Below are positions 1 through 5,746 of a stretch of DNA of 6,416 nucleotides, piece by piece. The stretch covers positions 1 to 6,416 of the forward strand of contig NZ_QRMP01000026.1 in NCBI RefSeq assembly GCF_003473295.1, read 5' to 3'. How positions within the stretch are numbered: position 1 is the first letter of the stretch; the number at the start of each line of letters is the position of its first letter. The position numbers and the translations under genes are program-made. The stretch is from Parabacteroides sp. AM08-6. Its GTDB lineage: Bacteria > Bacteroidota > Bacteroidia > Bacteroidales > Tannerellaceae. The notes below the pieces were generated by a model. That model did no database searches. It was given only the letters and a program-made list of their open reading frames with translations, and was not told the DNA's origin.

Positions 1-207
1 CCAACTCCTTTCTCTTGATATTTTTTAATGCGTTTGCCCTGGGGGAAGAAAATAAAAAAGAGACGAATGCAAATCACTAAACGGCAAGCACTTATGCTAC
101 GCCCTATACTTAAAAAGCGAAGCTTTCCCGAAAATGAAAAAAACAGAACAAAAATCACGCTTATTTTAAACAGTTTGCCAAGTATATTATTTTTATAGCC
201 GGATATA

Positions 208-238
208 GTTGTTTTACAGACAGAATTTTATATCTTTG
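208..238 (+). promoter_or_regulatory. rpsP promoter (Bacteroides sigma type)
   Basis: TATCTTTG at 231-238 matches the Bacteroides -7 consensus TAnnTTTG. GTTG at 208-211 serves as the -33 element, with the usual 19-nt gap. Transcription should start near 245, leaving an untranslated leader of about 30 nt that is AT-rich and has no Shine-Dalgarno sequence, as is normal for the group. The rest of 1-277 holds no convincing gene. An AGGAG-like string read on the - strand within the first 15 bases could precede a divergent gene lying outside the window, but this is weak. Confidence 0.8.
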
Positions 239-277
239 CACCCGCTAATACAAACAGCTTAAATTAATTATTCAAAC

Positions 278-826
278 ATGGCAACAAAAATTAGATTGCA
301 AAGACACGGTCGCAAAAGCTACGCTTTTTATCAGATCGTAGTTGCAGACAGCAGGGCTCCACGTGATGGAAAGTTTATTGAAAGGATAGGTTCTTATAAT
401 CCGAACACTAATCCTGCTACAGTAGATTTGAACTTCGAAAGAGCTTTGTATTGGTTACAGGTAGGTGCACAACCTACAGATACCACCCGTAATATTCTTT
501 CACGCGAAGGTGTTTGCATGAAAAAACACTTACTGGAAGGTGTTAAAAAAGGTGCATTCGACGAAGCTACGGCTGAAACAAAGTTCCAAGCTTGGTTGAA
601 AAACAAACAAGCTTCTGTACAAGCTGTAAAAGACAAGGATAGCGAAGCTGCTAAAGCTGCTGCTAAAGCTCGTCTGGAAGCAGAAAAAGAAGCAAACAAG
701 GCAAAAGCAGAAATCGTAGCTAAAAAGAAAGCAGAATTGGCAGCCGCAGAAGCTGCTAAGCAAGCTGAAGAAGCTGTAGCTGCCGCTCCGGCAGAAGAAG
801 CTCCCGCAGCAGAAAGCGCTGAATAA
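278..826 (+). CDS. rpsP: 30S ribosomal protein S16
   Basis: This is ribosomal protein S16, a small-subunit protein that binds 16S rRNA and helps assemble the 30S body. The N-terminal half shows the family signature: a start reading [13 protein letters not shown], then the [18 protein letters not shown] block at about residues 26-43, then the region around residues 55-90 that closes the conserved fold. The protein has 182 residues, whereas the enterobacterial form has about 80-90. The excess is a C-terminal tail from about residue 110, dominated by Ala, Lys and Glu. It is predicted to be helical and ends in an acidic Ala/Pro/Glu segment. Such tails are known in Bacteroidetes S16. The ATG at 278 is the only sensible start, sitting about 30 nt after the predicted transcription start. 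The gene stands alone here, with its own promoter and terminator. Confidence 0.97.
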   Translation: MATKIRLQRHGRKSYAFYQIVVADSRAPRDGKFIERIGSYNPNTNPATVDLNFERALYWLQVGAQPTDTTRNILSREGVCMKKHLLEGVKKGAFDEATAETKFQAWLKNKQASVQAVKDKDSEAAKAAAKARLEAEKEANKAKAEIVAKKKAELAAAEAAKQAEEAVAAAPAEEAPAAESAE

Positions 827-844
827 TTCGTGCAAATGCCAAAT

Positions 845-880
845 AAAAAGAGGACATCTCATCGAGATGCCCTCTTTTTT
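845..880. terminator. bidirectional intrinsic terminator between rpsP and the thioredoxin gene
   Basis: AAAAAGAGG (845-853) and CATCTC (855-860) pair with GAGATG (864-869) and CCTCTTTTTT (871-880). The opposed A and C at 854/870 form an internal mismatch and ATC is the tight apical loop. The stem has a T-run on the + strand and, through the A-run on its left arm, a U-run on the - strand. It can therefore end both rpsP and the convergent thioredoxin gene. Confidence 0.9.
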
Positions 881-917
881 AATGTGTATAATTAAAAAGG
901 TAAGCTTTGATTTCTAC

Positions 918-1424
918 TTAAAGACTACTCTTCTTTCCTAACAAAAATTTGTTTATTTGTTCCACAAACTGTTCTTTGGATAATGCTCCCTGAGCAATCT
1001 GCGGCTTTCCAGTCTTCGGAATAAACAACAAAGTCGGGATGCTCTGGATACCGAATGCAGCAGCCAGCTCTTTTTCTTTATCTACATCAATCTTATAAAT
1101 AACGATATCATCCTTATATTGAGCAGCCAATTCTTTCAAAATCGGAGACACCTTTTTACAAGGTCCACACCAATCCGCATAGAAATCAATAATACAAGGC
1201 TTATTCCCTTCATAAACCCATTCCGTCTGATTTTTTTCGTAATTATATACTTTTGAAAGGAAATCAGCCTTATTCAATGCAACAACTTCTCCCTGAGCTG
1301 CCACTTTTTCCGTTTCGTTCTTTTCTGTTTCGTTCTTTTCAGACTTTTCAGATTTGGCCGACATAGAGCAACTTACCAGAATAAGCGCCATGGCTACCAT
1401 CAATAAACTTTTTAATTTTCTCAT
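918..1424 (-). CDS. thioredoxin-fold lipoprotein
   Basis: A 168-residue protein-disulfide oxidoreductase of the thioredoxin family, probably a lipid-anchored envelope protein. Residues 1-18 are a type II signal peptide (basic start, hydrophobic core, lipobox LVSC with Cys19 as the lipidated residue). Residues 20-45 are a low-complexity Ser/Glu/Lys/Asn linker built from short repeats. The thioredoxin domain covers about 50-165, with the WCGPC redox motif at 85-89 and cis-Pro130 in the SIPT motif. The WCGPC motif is the form found in reducing thioredoxins rather than in DsbA-like oxidases, so a periplasmic reductase or disulfide-repair role is inferred; the partner is unknown. The ATG at 1424 is supported by the signal peptide directly behind it. 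The gene is monocistronic, converging on rpsP and diverging from tRNA-Ser. Confidence 0.92.
   Translation of the reverse strand: MRKLKSLLMVAMALILVSCSMSAKSEKSEKNETEKNETEKVAAQGEVVALNKADFLSKVYNYEKNQTEWVYEGNKPCIIDFYADWCGPCKKVSPILKELAAQYKDDIVIYKIDVDKEKELAAAFGIQSIPTLLFIPKTGKPQIAQGALSKEQFVEQINKFLLGKKSSL
1312..1352 (-). repeat. short tandem repeats encoding the lipoprotein linker
   Basis: Two 15-bp units (1312-1326 and 1327-1341), differing only in the last base, encode a repeated Lys-Asn-Glu-Thr-Glu unit. They run into two 9-bp CTTTTCAGA units (1335-1343 and 1344-1352) that encode Ser-Glu-Lys. All units are multiples of three, so gain or loss of a copy would keep the frame and only change the length of the spacer between the lipid anchor and the thioredoxin domain. 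Confidence 0.85.
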
Positions 1425-1458
1425 ATAAAAACTCGTTCTATTTAATTATTATCACTTA

Positions 1459-1466
1459 CAAATATA
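1459..1466 (-). promoter_or_regulatory. -7 element for the thioredoxin lipoprotein gene
   Basis: Read on the - strand this is TATATTTG, a full match to the TAnnTTTG -7 consensus, 35 bases ahead of the start codon. No clear TTTG-like -33 element lies at the usual 19-21 nt, so the promoter call rests on one box and on its position. Confidence 0.6.
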
Positions 1467-1548
1467 ACAATAAAAAGCCAGAAACGTTCTTTCTCAGTGA
1501 TTAAAAGAAAAATAATAGTTCAAAAAGAAAAATATAATCCTTCCCACT

Positions 1549-1579
1549 CTTGCAAATTTAAAACAAATCGCTACCTTTG
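1549..1579 (+). promoter_or_regulatory. tRNA-Ser promoter
   Basis: CTTG (1549-1552) and TACCTTTG (1572-1579) are separated by 19 nt, the same layout as the rpsP promoter in this window. The predicted start near 1586 gives a short 5' leader before the tRNA. Confidence 0.8.
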
Positions 1580-1622
1580 CACCGCAATCAAAAAAACAGA
1601 AGCGCAGATTGCATGACATATT

Positions 1623-1707
1623 GGAGAGATGGCAGAGTGGTCGATTGCGGCGGTCTTGAAAACCGTTGAACCGAGAGGTTCCTGGGGTTCGAATCCCTAT
1701 CTCTCCG
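1623..1707 (+). tRNA. tRNA-Ser (anticodon UGA)
   Basis: An 85-nt class II tRNA. The acceptor stem GGAGAGA (1623-1629) pairs with TCTCTCC (1700-1706), with discriminator G at 1707. The anticodon loop CTTGAAA carries TGA at 1657-1659 on a GCGGT/ACCGT stem. The long variable arm (GAACC, loop GAGA, GGTTC) is typical of serine tRNAs. The T arm 1683-1699 has the TTCGAAT loop. The CCA end is not encoded. Its 3' half is a common type of target for integrative elements, and a recombinase gene starts 272 bases further on. NBU2 is reported, from memory, to use tRNA-Ser genes in Bacteroides. Confidence 0.97.
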
Positions 1708-1743
1708 CTGAACGTGCTGGACAGAAATGGTCAGCAAACGGAC

Positions 1744-1778
1744 AAAAAGCTACAAATCAATGATTTGTGGCTTTTTTT
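1744..1778 (+). terminator. intrinsic terminator after tRNA-Ser
   Basis: AAAAAGCTACAAAT pairs with ATTTGTGGCTTTTTT (one T-G wobble) around the loop CAATG, and a T-run follows. It lies 37 bases after the tRNA and should end its transcript. The A-rich left arm would also allow some termination on the opposite strand. Confidence 0.85.
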
Positions 1779-1840
1779 ATTGCCCAAAAGTCCTGCTTCC
1801 AAGACTTCAAAAGTACGGTAAAAGACAAAGTTTCGTTACT

Positions 1841-1887
1841 AAATCGTTACCTATTCCCTGCCGGACAAAAACGGTAACGATTTGTCC
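1841..1887. repeat. nested inverted repeats upstream of the recombinase
   Basis: AAATCGTTACC (1841-1851) and GGTAACGATTT (1873-1883) form a perfect 11-bp inverted repeat with a 21-nt centre. A second, mutually exclusive inverted repeat overlaps it: GGACAAA (1863-1869) and TTTGTCC (1881-1887). A further direct copy of CGTTAC lies at 1834-1839. Repeats of this kind beside a recombinase gene are often binding sites for the recombinase or accessory proteins. That role is inferred. Confidence 0.7.
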
Positions 1888-1953
1888 ACAAATGACCTGA
1901 TAATGACTTGATTAGTCCATAGTCTGCATAACTCGAAAACGAGAGGTAAAAAT

Positions 1954-1961
1954 TAATTTTG
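1954..1961 (+). promoter_or_regulatory. possible -7 element for the recombinase gene
   Basis: TAATTTTG fits TAnnTTTG and sits 18 bases before the ATG at 1980, giving a very short leader. No good -33 box is present at 19-21 nt upstream. A small hairpin, CTCG-AAAA-CGAG (1932-1943), lies where that box would be. Confidence 0.45.
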
Positions 1962-1979
1962 CAACTAAAAAAGTGAGTT

Positions 1980-3059
1980 ATGAAATCGACATTCAAGGTT
2001 CTTTTTTATTTGAAGAAAGGTTCTGAAAAGAAAAACGGCGAGGTTATGATTATGGCACGCATCACCATAGACGGTAAACTTTGCCAGTTCAGTACGAAAC
2101 AGAGCATCCAGCCCGGCAACTGGAACACGGCTGCGGGCAAAGCCAAAGGCAGGGATGCCGGGAGGATAAACGCCCTTTTGGACGACATACGTTCTTCCCT
2201 GAATACCATTTACCACGAAATGCAGCGGCGTGACAACTACGTGACCGCCGAGAAAGTGAAGAACGAGTTTTTGGGACACAGCGAGAGCCACGAAACAATC
2301 CTTACCCTGTTCCAAAAGCACAATGACGATGTGAAGCAGCTTGTGGGCATATCCAAGACGATAGCGACCTACCGGAAGTATGAAGTGACCCGCCGCCACC
2401 TCGCTGAATTTATCCAAAGCAAGTACAACGTATCGGACATATCCATTAAGGAGATTACCCCGATGTTCATTACGGATTTTGAGTTGTATTTGCGTACTGC
2501 CTGCAAATGCGGCTACAACACCACCGCCAAGTTCATGCAGTTCTTCAAGCGCATCATCATCATTGCCCGCAACAACGGCATACTGGTGGGCGACCCGTTC
2601 GCCAGCTACAAAATCCGGCTGGAGAAAGTGGACAGGGGCTATCTGACAGAGGACGAGATAAAAATTATCCTCAAAAAGAAAATGGTTTCCGAACGGCTGG
2701 AACACGTCAGGGACTTGTTCATCTTTTCTTGTTTCTGCGGTCTTGCTTACAGCGATGTCGCCTACTTGCGGCAGGAGAATATCCAAAAGTCTTTTGACGG
2801 CAACCTTTGGATAATCACCAAGCGGGTAAAGACCAACACGGACGTTAATGTTCCCCTGCTGGATATTCCCAAGATGATTTTGAAGAAGTACAAGGGCAAG
2901 TTGCCGGACGGCAAGATACTTCCCGTAATCAGCAATCAGAAGCTAAATGCGTACCTTAAAGAGATTGCCGATATTTGCGGTATTAAAAAGAACCTGACAT
3001 TTCACCTTGCCCGCCACACGTTTGCCACTACTATAACATTACAATATATCATACTGTAA
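1980..3059 (+). CDS. C-terminally truncated tyrosine recombinase (integrase)
   Basis: A site-specific recombinase of the Bacteroides conjugative/mobilisable element type. The N-terminal 90 or so residues are the arm-site-binding domain (FKVLFYLKKG opening, ITIDGKLCQFSTK strand pair). The SAM-like core-binding domain follows at about 105-205, then the start of the catalytic domain from about 215. Visible catalytic pieces are the likely hairpin Lys284 (K-T-x4-V-x-V-P) and HxxR at 342-345. In the GLAYSDV block (254-260) Ala256 occupies the place usually held by the first catalytic Arg, a variation known in Bacteroides integrases. After TTITL (350-354) the frame leaves the family pattern, adds five residues and stops. 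The LGH motif and the Tyr nucleophile, normally about 40-50 residues further on, are missing and are not found in any frame of the next 180 bases. The GC-rich codons contrast with the AT-rich DNA that follows. The product is probably inactive. Confidence 0.93.
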   Translation: MKSTFKVLFYLKKGSEKKNGEVMIMARITIDGKLCQFSTKQSIQPGNWNTAAGKAKGRDAGRINALLDDIRSSLNTIYHEMQRRDNYVTAEKVKNEFLGHSESHETILTLFQKHNDDVKQLVGISKTIATYRKYEVTRRHLAEFIQSKYNVSDISIKEITPMFITDFELYLRTACKCGYNTTAKFMQFFKRIIIIARNNGILVGDPFASYKIRLEKVDRGYLTEDEIKIILKKKMVSERLEHVRDLFIFSCFCGLAYSDVAYLRQENIQKSFDGNLWIITKRVKTNTDVNVPLLDIPKMILKKYKGKLPDGKILPVISNQKLNAYLKEIADICGIKKNLTFHLARHTFATTITLQYIIL

Positions 3060-3073
3060 CATAACTTGTTACA
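3055..3073. promoter_or_regulatory. palindrome TGTAACA-N5-TGTTACA, candidate operator
   Basis: A perfect 7-bp inverted repeat with a 5-nt centre spans the stop codon of the broken recombinase, about 170 bases ahead of the Crp/Fnr-type gene. The half-site TGTTACA recurs at 3868-3874 just ahead of the GrpB-like gene. Dyads of this size and spacing suit a dimeric Crp/Fnr-family regulator, so autoregulation plus control of the cargo is possible. No -7 box near 3055 supports it directly, and the site may instead be a remnant of the junction. Confidence 0.4.
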
Positions 3074-3221
3074 AAAAGTAATTCAAAAAAGGGTAACGTT
3101 TTAGCAACGTGCTATTCACCTTAATTCAGTCTAAATTGCAGCATTTCAAAATACTCACTACAAATATAGTTATTTTCTTCTAAATGTAAAATACAGTCTG
3201 TCACATTTTAGAACTTTCTTG

Positions 3222-3229
3222 TATTTTTG
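3222..3229 (+). promoter_or_regulatory. -7 element of the Crp/Fnr-type regulator gene
   Basis: TATTTTTG matches TAnnTTTG, and TCTG at 3197-3200 could act as a weak -33 box (21-nt gap). Transcription would begin around 3236, only about 10 bases before the ATG at 3247. That favours the ATG over the in-frame TTG at 3241. The remaining 3060-3220 stretch is AT-rich with no ORF of note. Confidence 0.6.
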
Positions 3230-3246
3230 TAGCAAAGACATTGATA

Positions 3247-3822
3247 ATGAAAGAATTTAATTCATATTTAAATGATTGGGATTACTCCAGCTTAAAGAAG
3301 TTGATACAAGAAAAAGGAGAATACCAAACTTACCAAAAGAAAGATTTCTTCATTCTACAAAATGAAACATCACATTTTATCGGATGGGTAGAAAGTGGTG
3401 TATTCCAATATACATATATAGATGAAGAGGGTATGGAACACATTGTTGGATATGCTTTTCAAGATGAGTTTGTTTGTGATTATTCATCTCTGATGAGGGG
3501 AACTCTTTCCTTAGTTAATATTCAGGCTATAACAGACTGTACTGTATGCATATTATCTCGTCATGATATTATCAATTATTGGGAAATGAATTATGACACC
3601 CAGCAATATGGAAGATTAGCTGCTGAAAGTCTATTTGAAATGATATATAAACAATTACTTGATTCATATTGCACACCAGAAATACGATATTTAAAGTTGA
3701 TGAAACGATGTCCTAATTTGAAAGAAGTGATACCTTTAAAAAGTATAGCATCATATTTAGGAGTAACACCTGAAACAGTTAGCCATATCCGTAAGAAAAT
3801 ATTGTTCAACCAAAAGTCTTGA
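3247..3822 (+). CDS. Crp/Fnr-family transcriptional regulator
   Basis: A 191-residue regulator. Residues from about 20 to 115 form a cyclic-nucleotide-binding-like beta-roll (the GWVESGVFQYTY strand pair and the downstream GYAFQDEFVCDYSSL segment). A long dimerisation helix follows around residues 115-145. The C-terminal helix-turn-helix lies at about 161-185 (IPLKSIASYLGVTPETVSHI), very like other Bacteroidales Crp/Fnr proteins. There is no Cys cluster of the Fnr iron-sulfur type, and the sequence does not show a clear cAMP-binding signature, so the signal is unknown. A TTG at 3241 would add two residues; the ATG is preferred because the predicted promoter is so close. It is the first gene of the AT-rich block, has its own terminator, and may control the genes behind it. 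Low GC, unlike the recombinase. Confidence 0.9.
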   Translation: MKEFNSYLNDWDYSSLKKLIQEKGEYQTYQKKDFFILQNETSHFIGWVESGVFQYTYIDEEGMEHIVGYAFQDEFVCDYSSLMRGTLSLVNIQAITDCTVCILSRHDIINYWEMNYDTQQYGRLAAESLFEMIYKQLLDSYCTPEIRYLKLMKRCPNLKEVIPLKSIASYLGVTPETVSHIRKKILFNQKS

Positions 3823-3840
3823 AGTTTTTCAAGGCTTTTG
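3811..3840 (+). terminator. hairpin terminator overlapping the regulator stop codon
   Basis: CAAAAGTCTTGAA (3811-3823) pairs with TTCAAGGCTTTTG (3828-3840) around a GTTT loop: a 13-bp stem with one T-G pair. The stop codon TGA (3820-3822) lies inside the left arm. A T-rich stretch follows but is interrupted by other bases, so termination may be partial and let some transcription into the next gene. Confidence 0.75.
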
Positions 3841-3905
3841 TTCTCTATTTTTCTTTATTTTGCCGATTGTTACAATTTATGTATTGAGTATAAAATAATT
3901 CATAT

Positions 3906-4475
3906 ATGAAAAGAAAATTAGCAGAGCTATCTCTAAAAGAACTTTGGCGATTGTTCCCTATAATCTTGACTGCACATCAAGATTGTTGGGCAAACTGGTT
4001 TAAAGAAGAAGCGGGATTACTGAGAGAGAATTTGCCCGATGTTGGACGCATTAGCCATATAGGTAGCACAGCTATTAAAGGGATTTGGGCAAAACCTATC
4101 ATAGATATACTTATGGAAGTTCCAAGAAAAGAAAGGCTCTCCAATTTACAAGGTAGGATTGAAAAATGTGGTTATATCTGCATGGCAGAAAACAACTGCC
4201 GCATTGATTTTAATAAAGGTTATACTTTACAAGGATTTGCCGAACAAATATTCCATTTGCACTTATCTTATGAGGGAGATAACGATGAATTGTATTTCAG
4301 GGATTATCTTCAAGCAAATACTGCTATCGCTAAAGAATATGAACAACTTAAATTTAATTTATGGGAGCAATATAAGTATGACAGGGATATGTACACTTTA
4401 CATAAGGGGGATTTTATAAAACAATATACACAGAAAGGGAAACAGCTTTTAGCAGGTAGATATAGTAATAAGTGA
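3906..4475 (+). CDS. GrpB/UPF0157 family protein
   Basis: A 189-residue protein of the GrpB (UPF0157) family, which has a nucleotidyltransferase-like fold. The sequence shows the family pattern: HIGSTAIKGI at 51-60 (the GS signature of nucleotidyltransferases), AKPIIDI at 62-68 with an acidic residue at the expected metal-binding place, HLHL at 117-120, FRDYLQAN at 131-138 and KEYEQLK at 143-149. The usual length for the family is about 170-190, so it is complete. The biochemical role of GrpB proteins is unsettled; transfer of a nucleotide to a small molecule is plausible from the fold. It starts 83 bases after the regulator, with no convincing -7 box of its own, and is followed 29 bases later by the methyltransferase-GNAT gene, so it likely heads or belongs to an operon. 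Its codon use is AT-rich like its neighbours. Confidence 0.9.
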   Translation: MKRKLAELSLKELWRLFPIILTAHQDCWANWFKEEAGLLRENLPDVGRISHIGSTAIKGIWAKPIIDILMEVPRKERLSNLQGRIEKCGYICMAENNCRIDFNKGYTLQGFAEQIFHLHLSYEGDNDELYFRDYLQANTAIAKEYEQLKFNLWEQYKYDRDMYTLHKGDFIKQYTQKGKQLLAGRYSNK

Positions 4476-4504
4476 TATATACTTAAATAAAATTGAAGAA
4501 TAGC

Positions 4505-5746
4505 ATGAAAATGGATTATAAAGTTGGCGATTTGGTTTATGATGCGGATATTTATGACGGGTTAAATATTTACTTGTCTGATTTAGAATTTTATAAAAAA
4601 TGGTTACCTCAAAATAAGGATGCAAAAATACTTGAACTTTGTTGTGGAACGGGCAGGCTTACAATTCCAATAGCAAAAGATGGATATAATATTAGTGGGG
4701 TTGATTACACTCCATCAATGATTGAACGGGCAAAAGCGAAAGCCTTTCAAAGTAAATTAAAAATTAATTTCATCGAAGCTGATATTAGAGCATTAAACTT
4801 ACAAGAAAAATTCGACCTTATTTTTATTCCGTTTAATTCAATCCATCATTTATATAAAAACGAAAATTTATTTGAGGTGCTAAAAGTCGTACAAAATCAT
4901 CTTAAAGAGAAAGGCTTGTTCTTGTTGGATTGTTTCAATCCTAACATTCAATATATTGTTGAAAAAGAAAGGGAACAACAAGTTATTGCCGAATATACGA
5001 CCAATGATGGAAGAAATGTGTTGATAAAACAAAGTATGTACTATGAAAGCACAACTCAAATTAACCGTATAAAATGGCACTATTTTATAAATGGAGAATT
5101 TCATTCAATCCAAAATATGGATATGAGATTGTTCTTTCCCCAAGAGTTAGATTCATATTTTAAACAAGCTGGCTTTAATGTTATTCACAAATTTGGAGAT
5201 TTTACAGAAGAAGCATTTAATAACGATTCAGAGAAACAAATATACGTTTTATCACTAAAAAAAATGAATACAGATTTTACAATTAGAATAGCCCGGCTGT
5301 CTGATGCCTCTAAACTCAAAGATTTATTTCAAAATACAGTCCTCACAATAAATAAGCGTGATTATTCAAAGGCAGAAGTGGAAGATTGGGCATCATGTGG
5401 AGATAATCTTTCCAATATAGAAGAAATGATTAAGACCCATTATTTTATAGTGGCTGTTAATCAACAGTCTCAAATTGTAGGCTTTTCATCTATTACACCG
5501 CAAGGTTATCTACACTCTATGTTTGTTCACAAAGACTTTCAGGATAAAGGCATAGCAACTATGCTTTTGGAAGAAATAGAGCGATATGCTATTTCAAATG
5601 GTATTATGCGGATTGCATCTGAAGTAAGTTTAACAGCCCGTCCTTTCTTTGAGAAAAGAGGTTATATAGTTGAAAAAGAACAAAAGCGCAAAGCCAATCA
5701 ACTTTCTCTTATTAATTTTTGGATGGCAAAGGAACTGACTAAATGA
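4505..5746 (+). CDS. SAM-dependent methyltransferase fused to GNAT acetyltransferase
   Basis: A 413-residue two-domain protein. Residues 1-253 are a class I methyltransferase: motif I LELCCGTGRL (43-52) binding S-adenosylmethionine, the acidic Asp67 after GV in beta-2, AD at 92-93, and the FDLIF strand (103-107) followed by NSIHHL. A beta-rich C-terminal part follows. Residues 254-413 form a GNAT N-acetyltransferase with the acetyl-CoA-binding pattern QDKGIA (346-351) and the FFEKRGY segment typical of the fold's last helix-strand. Each half has the length of a free-standing enzyme and the second half begins exactly with Met254, so two adjacent genes have become one. The joint lies in an eight-A run (5257-5264). 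The in-frame TTG at 4493 would add four residues; the ATG at 4505 is preferred. The stop overlaps the next start as ATGA. Substrates are unknown; modification of an antibiotic or metabolite is only a guess. Confidence 0.88.
   Translation: MKMDYKVGDLVYDADIYDGLNIYLSDLEFYKKWLPQNKDAKILELCCGTGRLTIPIAKDGYNISGVDYTPSMIERAKAKAFQSKLKINFIEADIRALNLQEKFDLIFIPFNSIHHLYKNENLFEVLKVVQNHLKEKGLFLLDCFNPNIQYIVEKEREQQVIAEYTTNDGRNVLIKQSMYYESTTQINRIKWHYFINGEFHSIQNMDMRLFFPQELDSYFKQAGFNVIHKFGDFTEEAFNNDSEKQIYVLSLKKMNTDFTIRIARLSDASKLKDLFQNTVLTINKRDYSKAEVEDWASCGDNLSNIEEMIKTHYFIVAVNQQSQIVGFSSITPQGYLHSMFVHKDFQDKGIATMLLEEIERYAISNGIMRIASEVSLTARPFFEKRGYIVEKEQKRKANQLSLINFWMAKELTK
5257..5264 (+). other. A8 homopolymer at the methyltransferase-GNAT joint
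   Basis: Eight A residues end in the A of the ATG for Met254. As written, the frame reads CTA AAA AAA ATG and continues into the GNAT domain. With seven A residues it would read CTA AAA AAA TGA, ending the methyltransferase at Lys253 and leaving the GNAT as a separate ORF overlapping by ATGA. Confidence 0.9.

Noticed and set aside
394..862. Two - strand open frames opposite rpsP
   Set aside because: They overlap a certain ribosomal protein gene and their Ser/Phe/Cys-rich low-complexity translations mirror its Ala/Lys/Glu-rich tail.
1965..2786. Long 273-residue open frame on the - strand opposite the recombinase
   Set aside because: It lies fully inside a clearly recognisable recombinase, shows no family motif, and owes its openness to the GC-rich codons of the + strand gene.
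2507..2797. + strand frame of 96 residues inside the recombinase
   Set aside because: It is an out-of-frame reading of the recombinase, rich in His, Gln and Arg as expected from a shifted frame, with no motif.
3060..3240. Possible frameshifted remnant of the recombinase C-terminus
   Set aside because: No frame shows the LGH or terminal Tyr motifs and the DNA is AT-rich. The end is lost rather than shifted.
3855..3862. TTATTTTG as a -7 element for the GrpB-like gene
   Set aside because: It mismatches the second consensus base and has no -33 partner at 19-21 nt, so it was not listed.
4135..4142. CTCTCC resembling the end of the tRNA as a second attachment site
   Set aside because: Only six bases match, inside the GrpB-like coding sequence, which is expected by chance.
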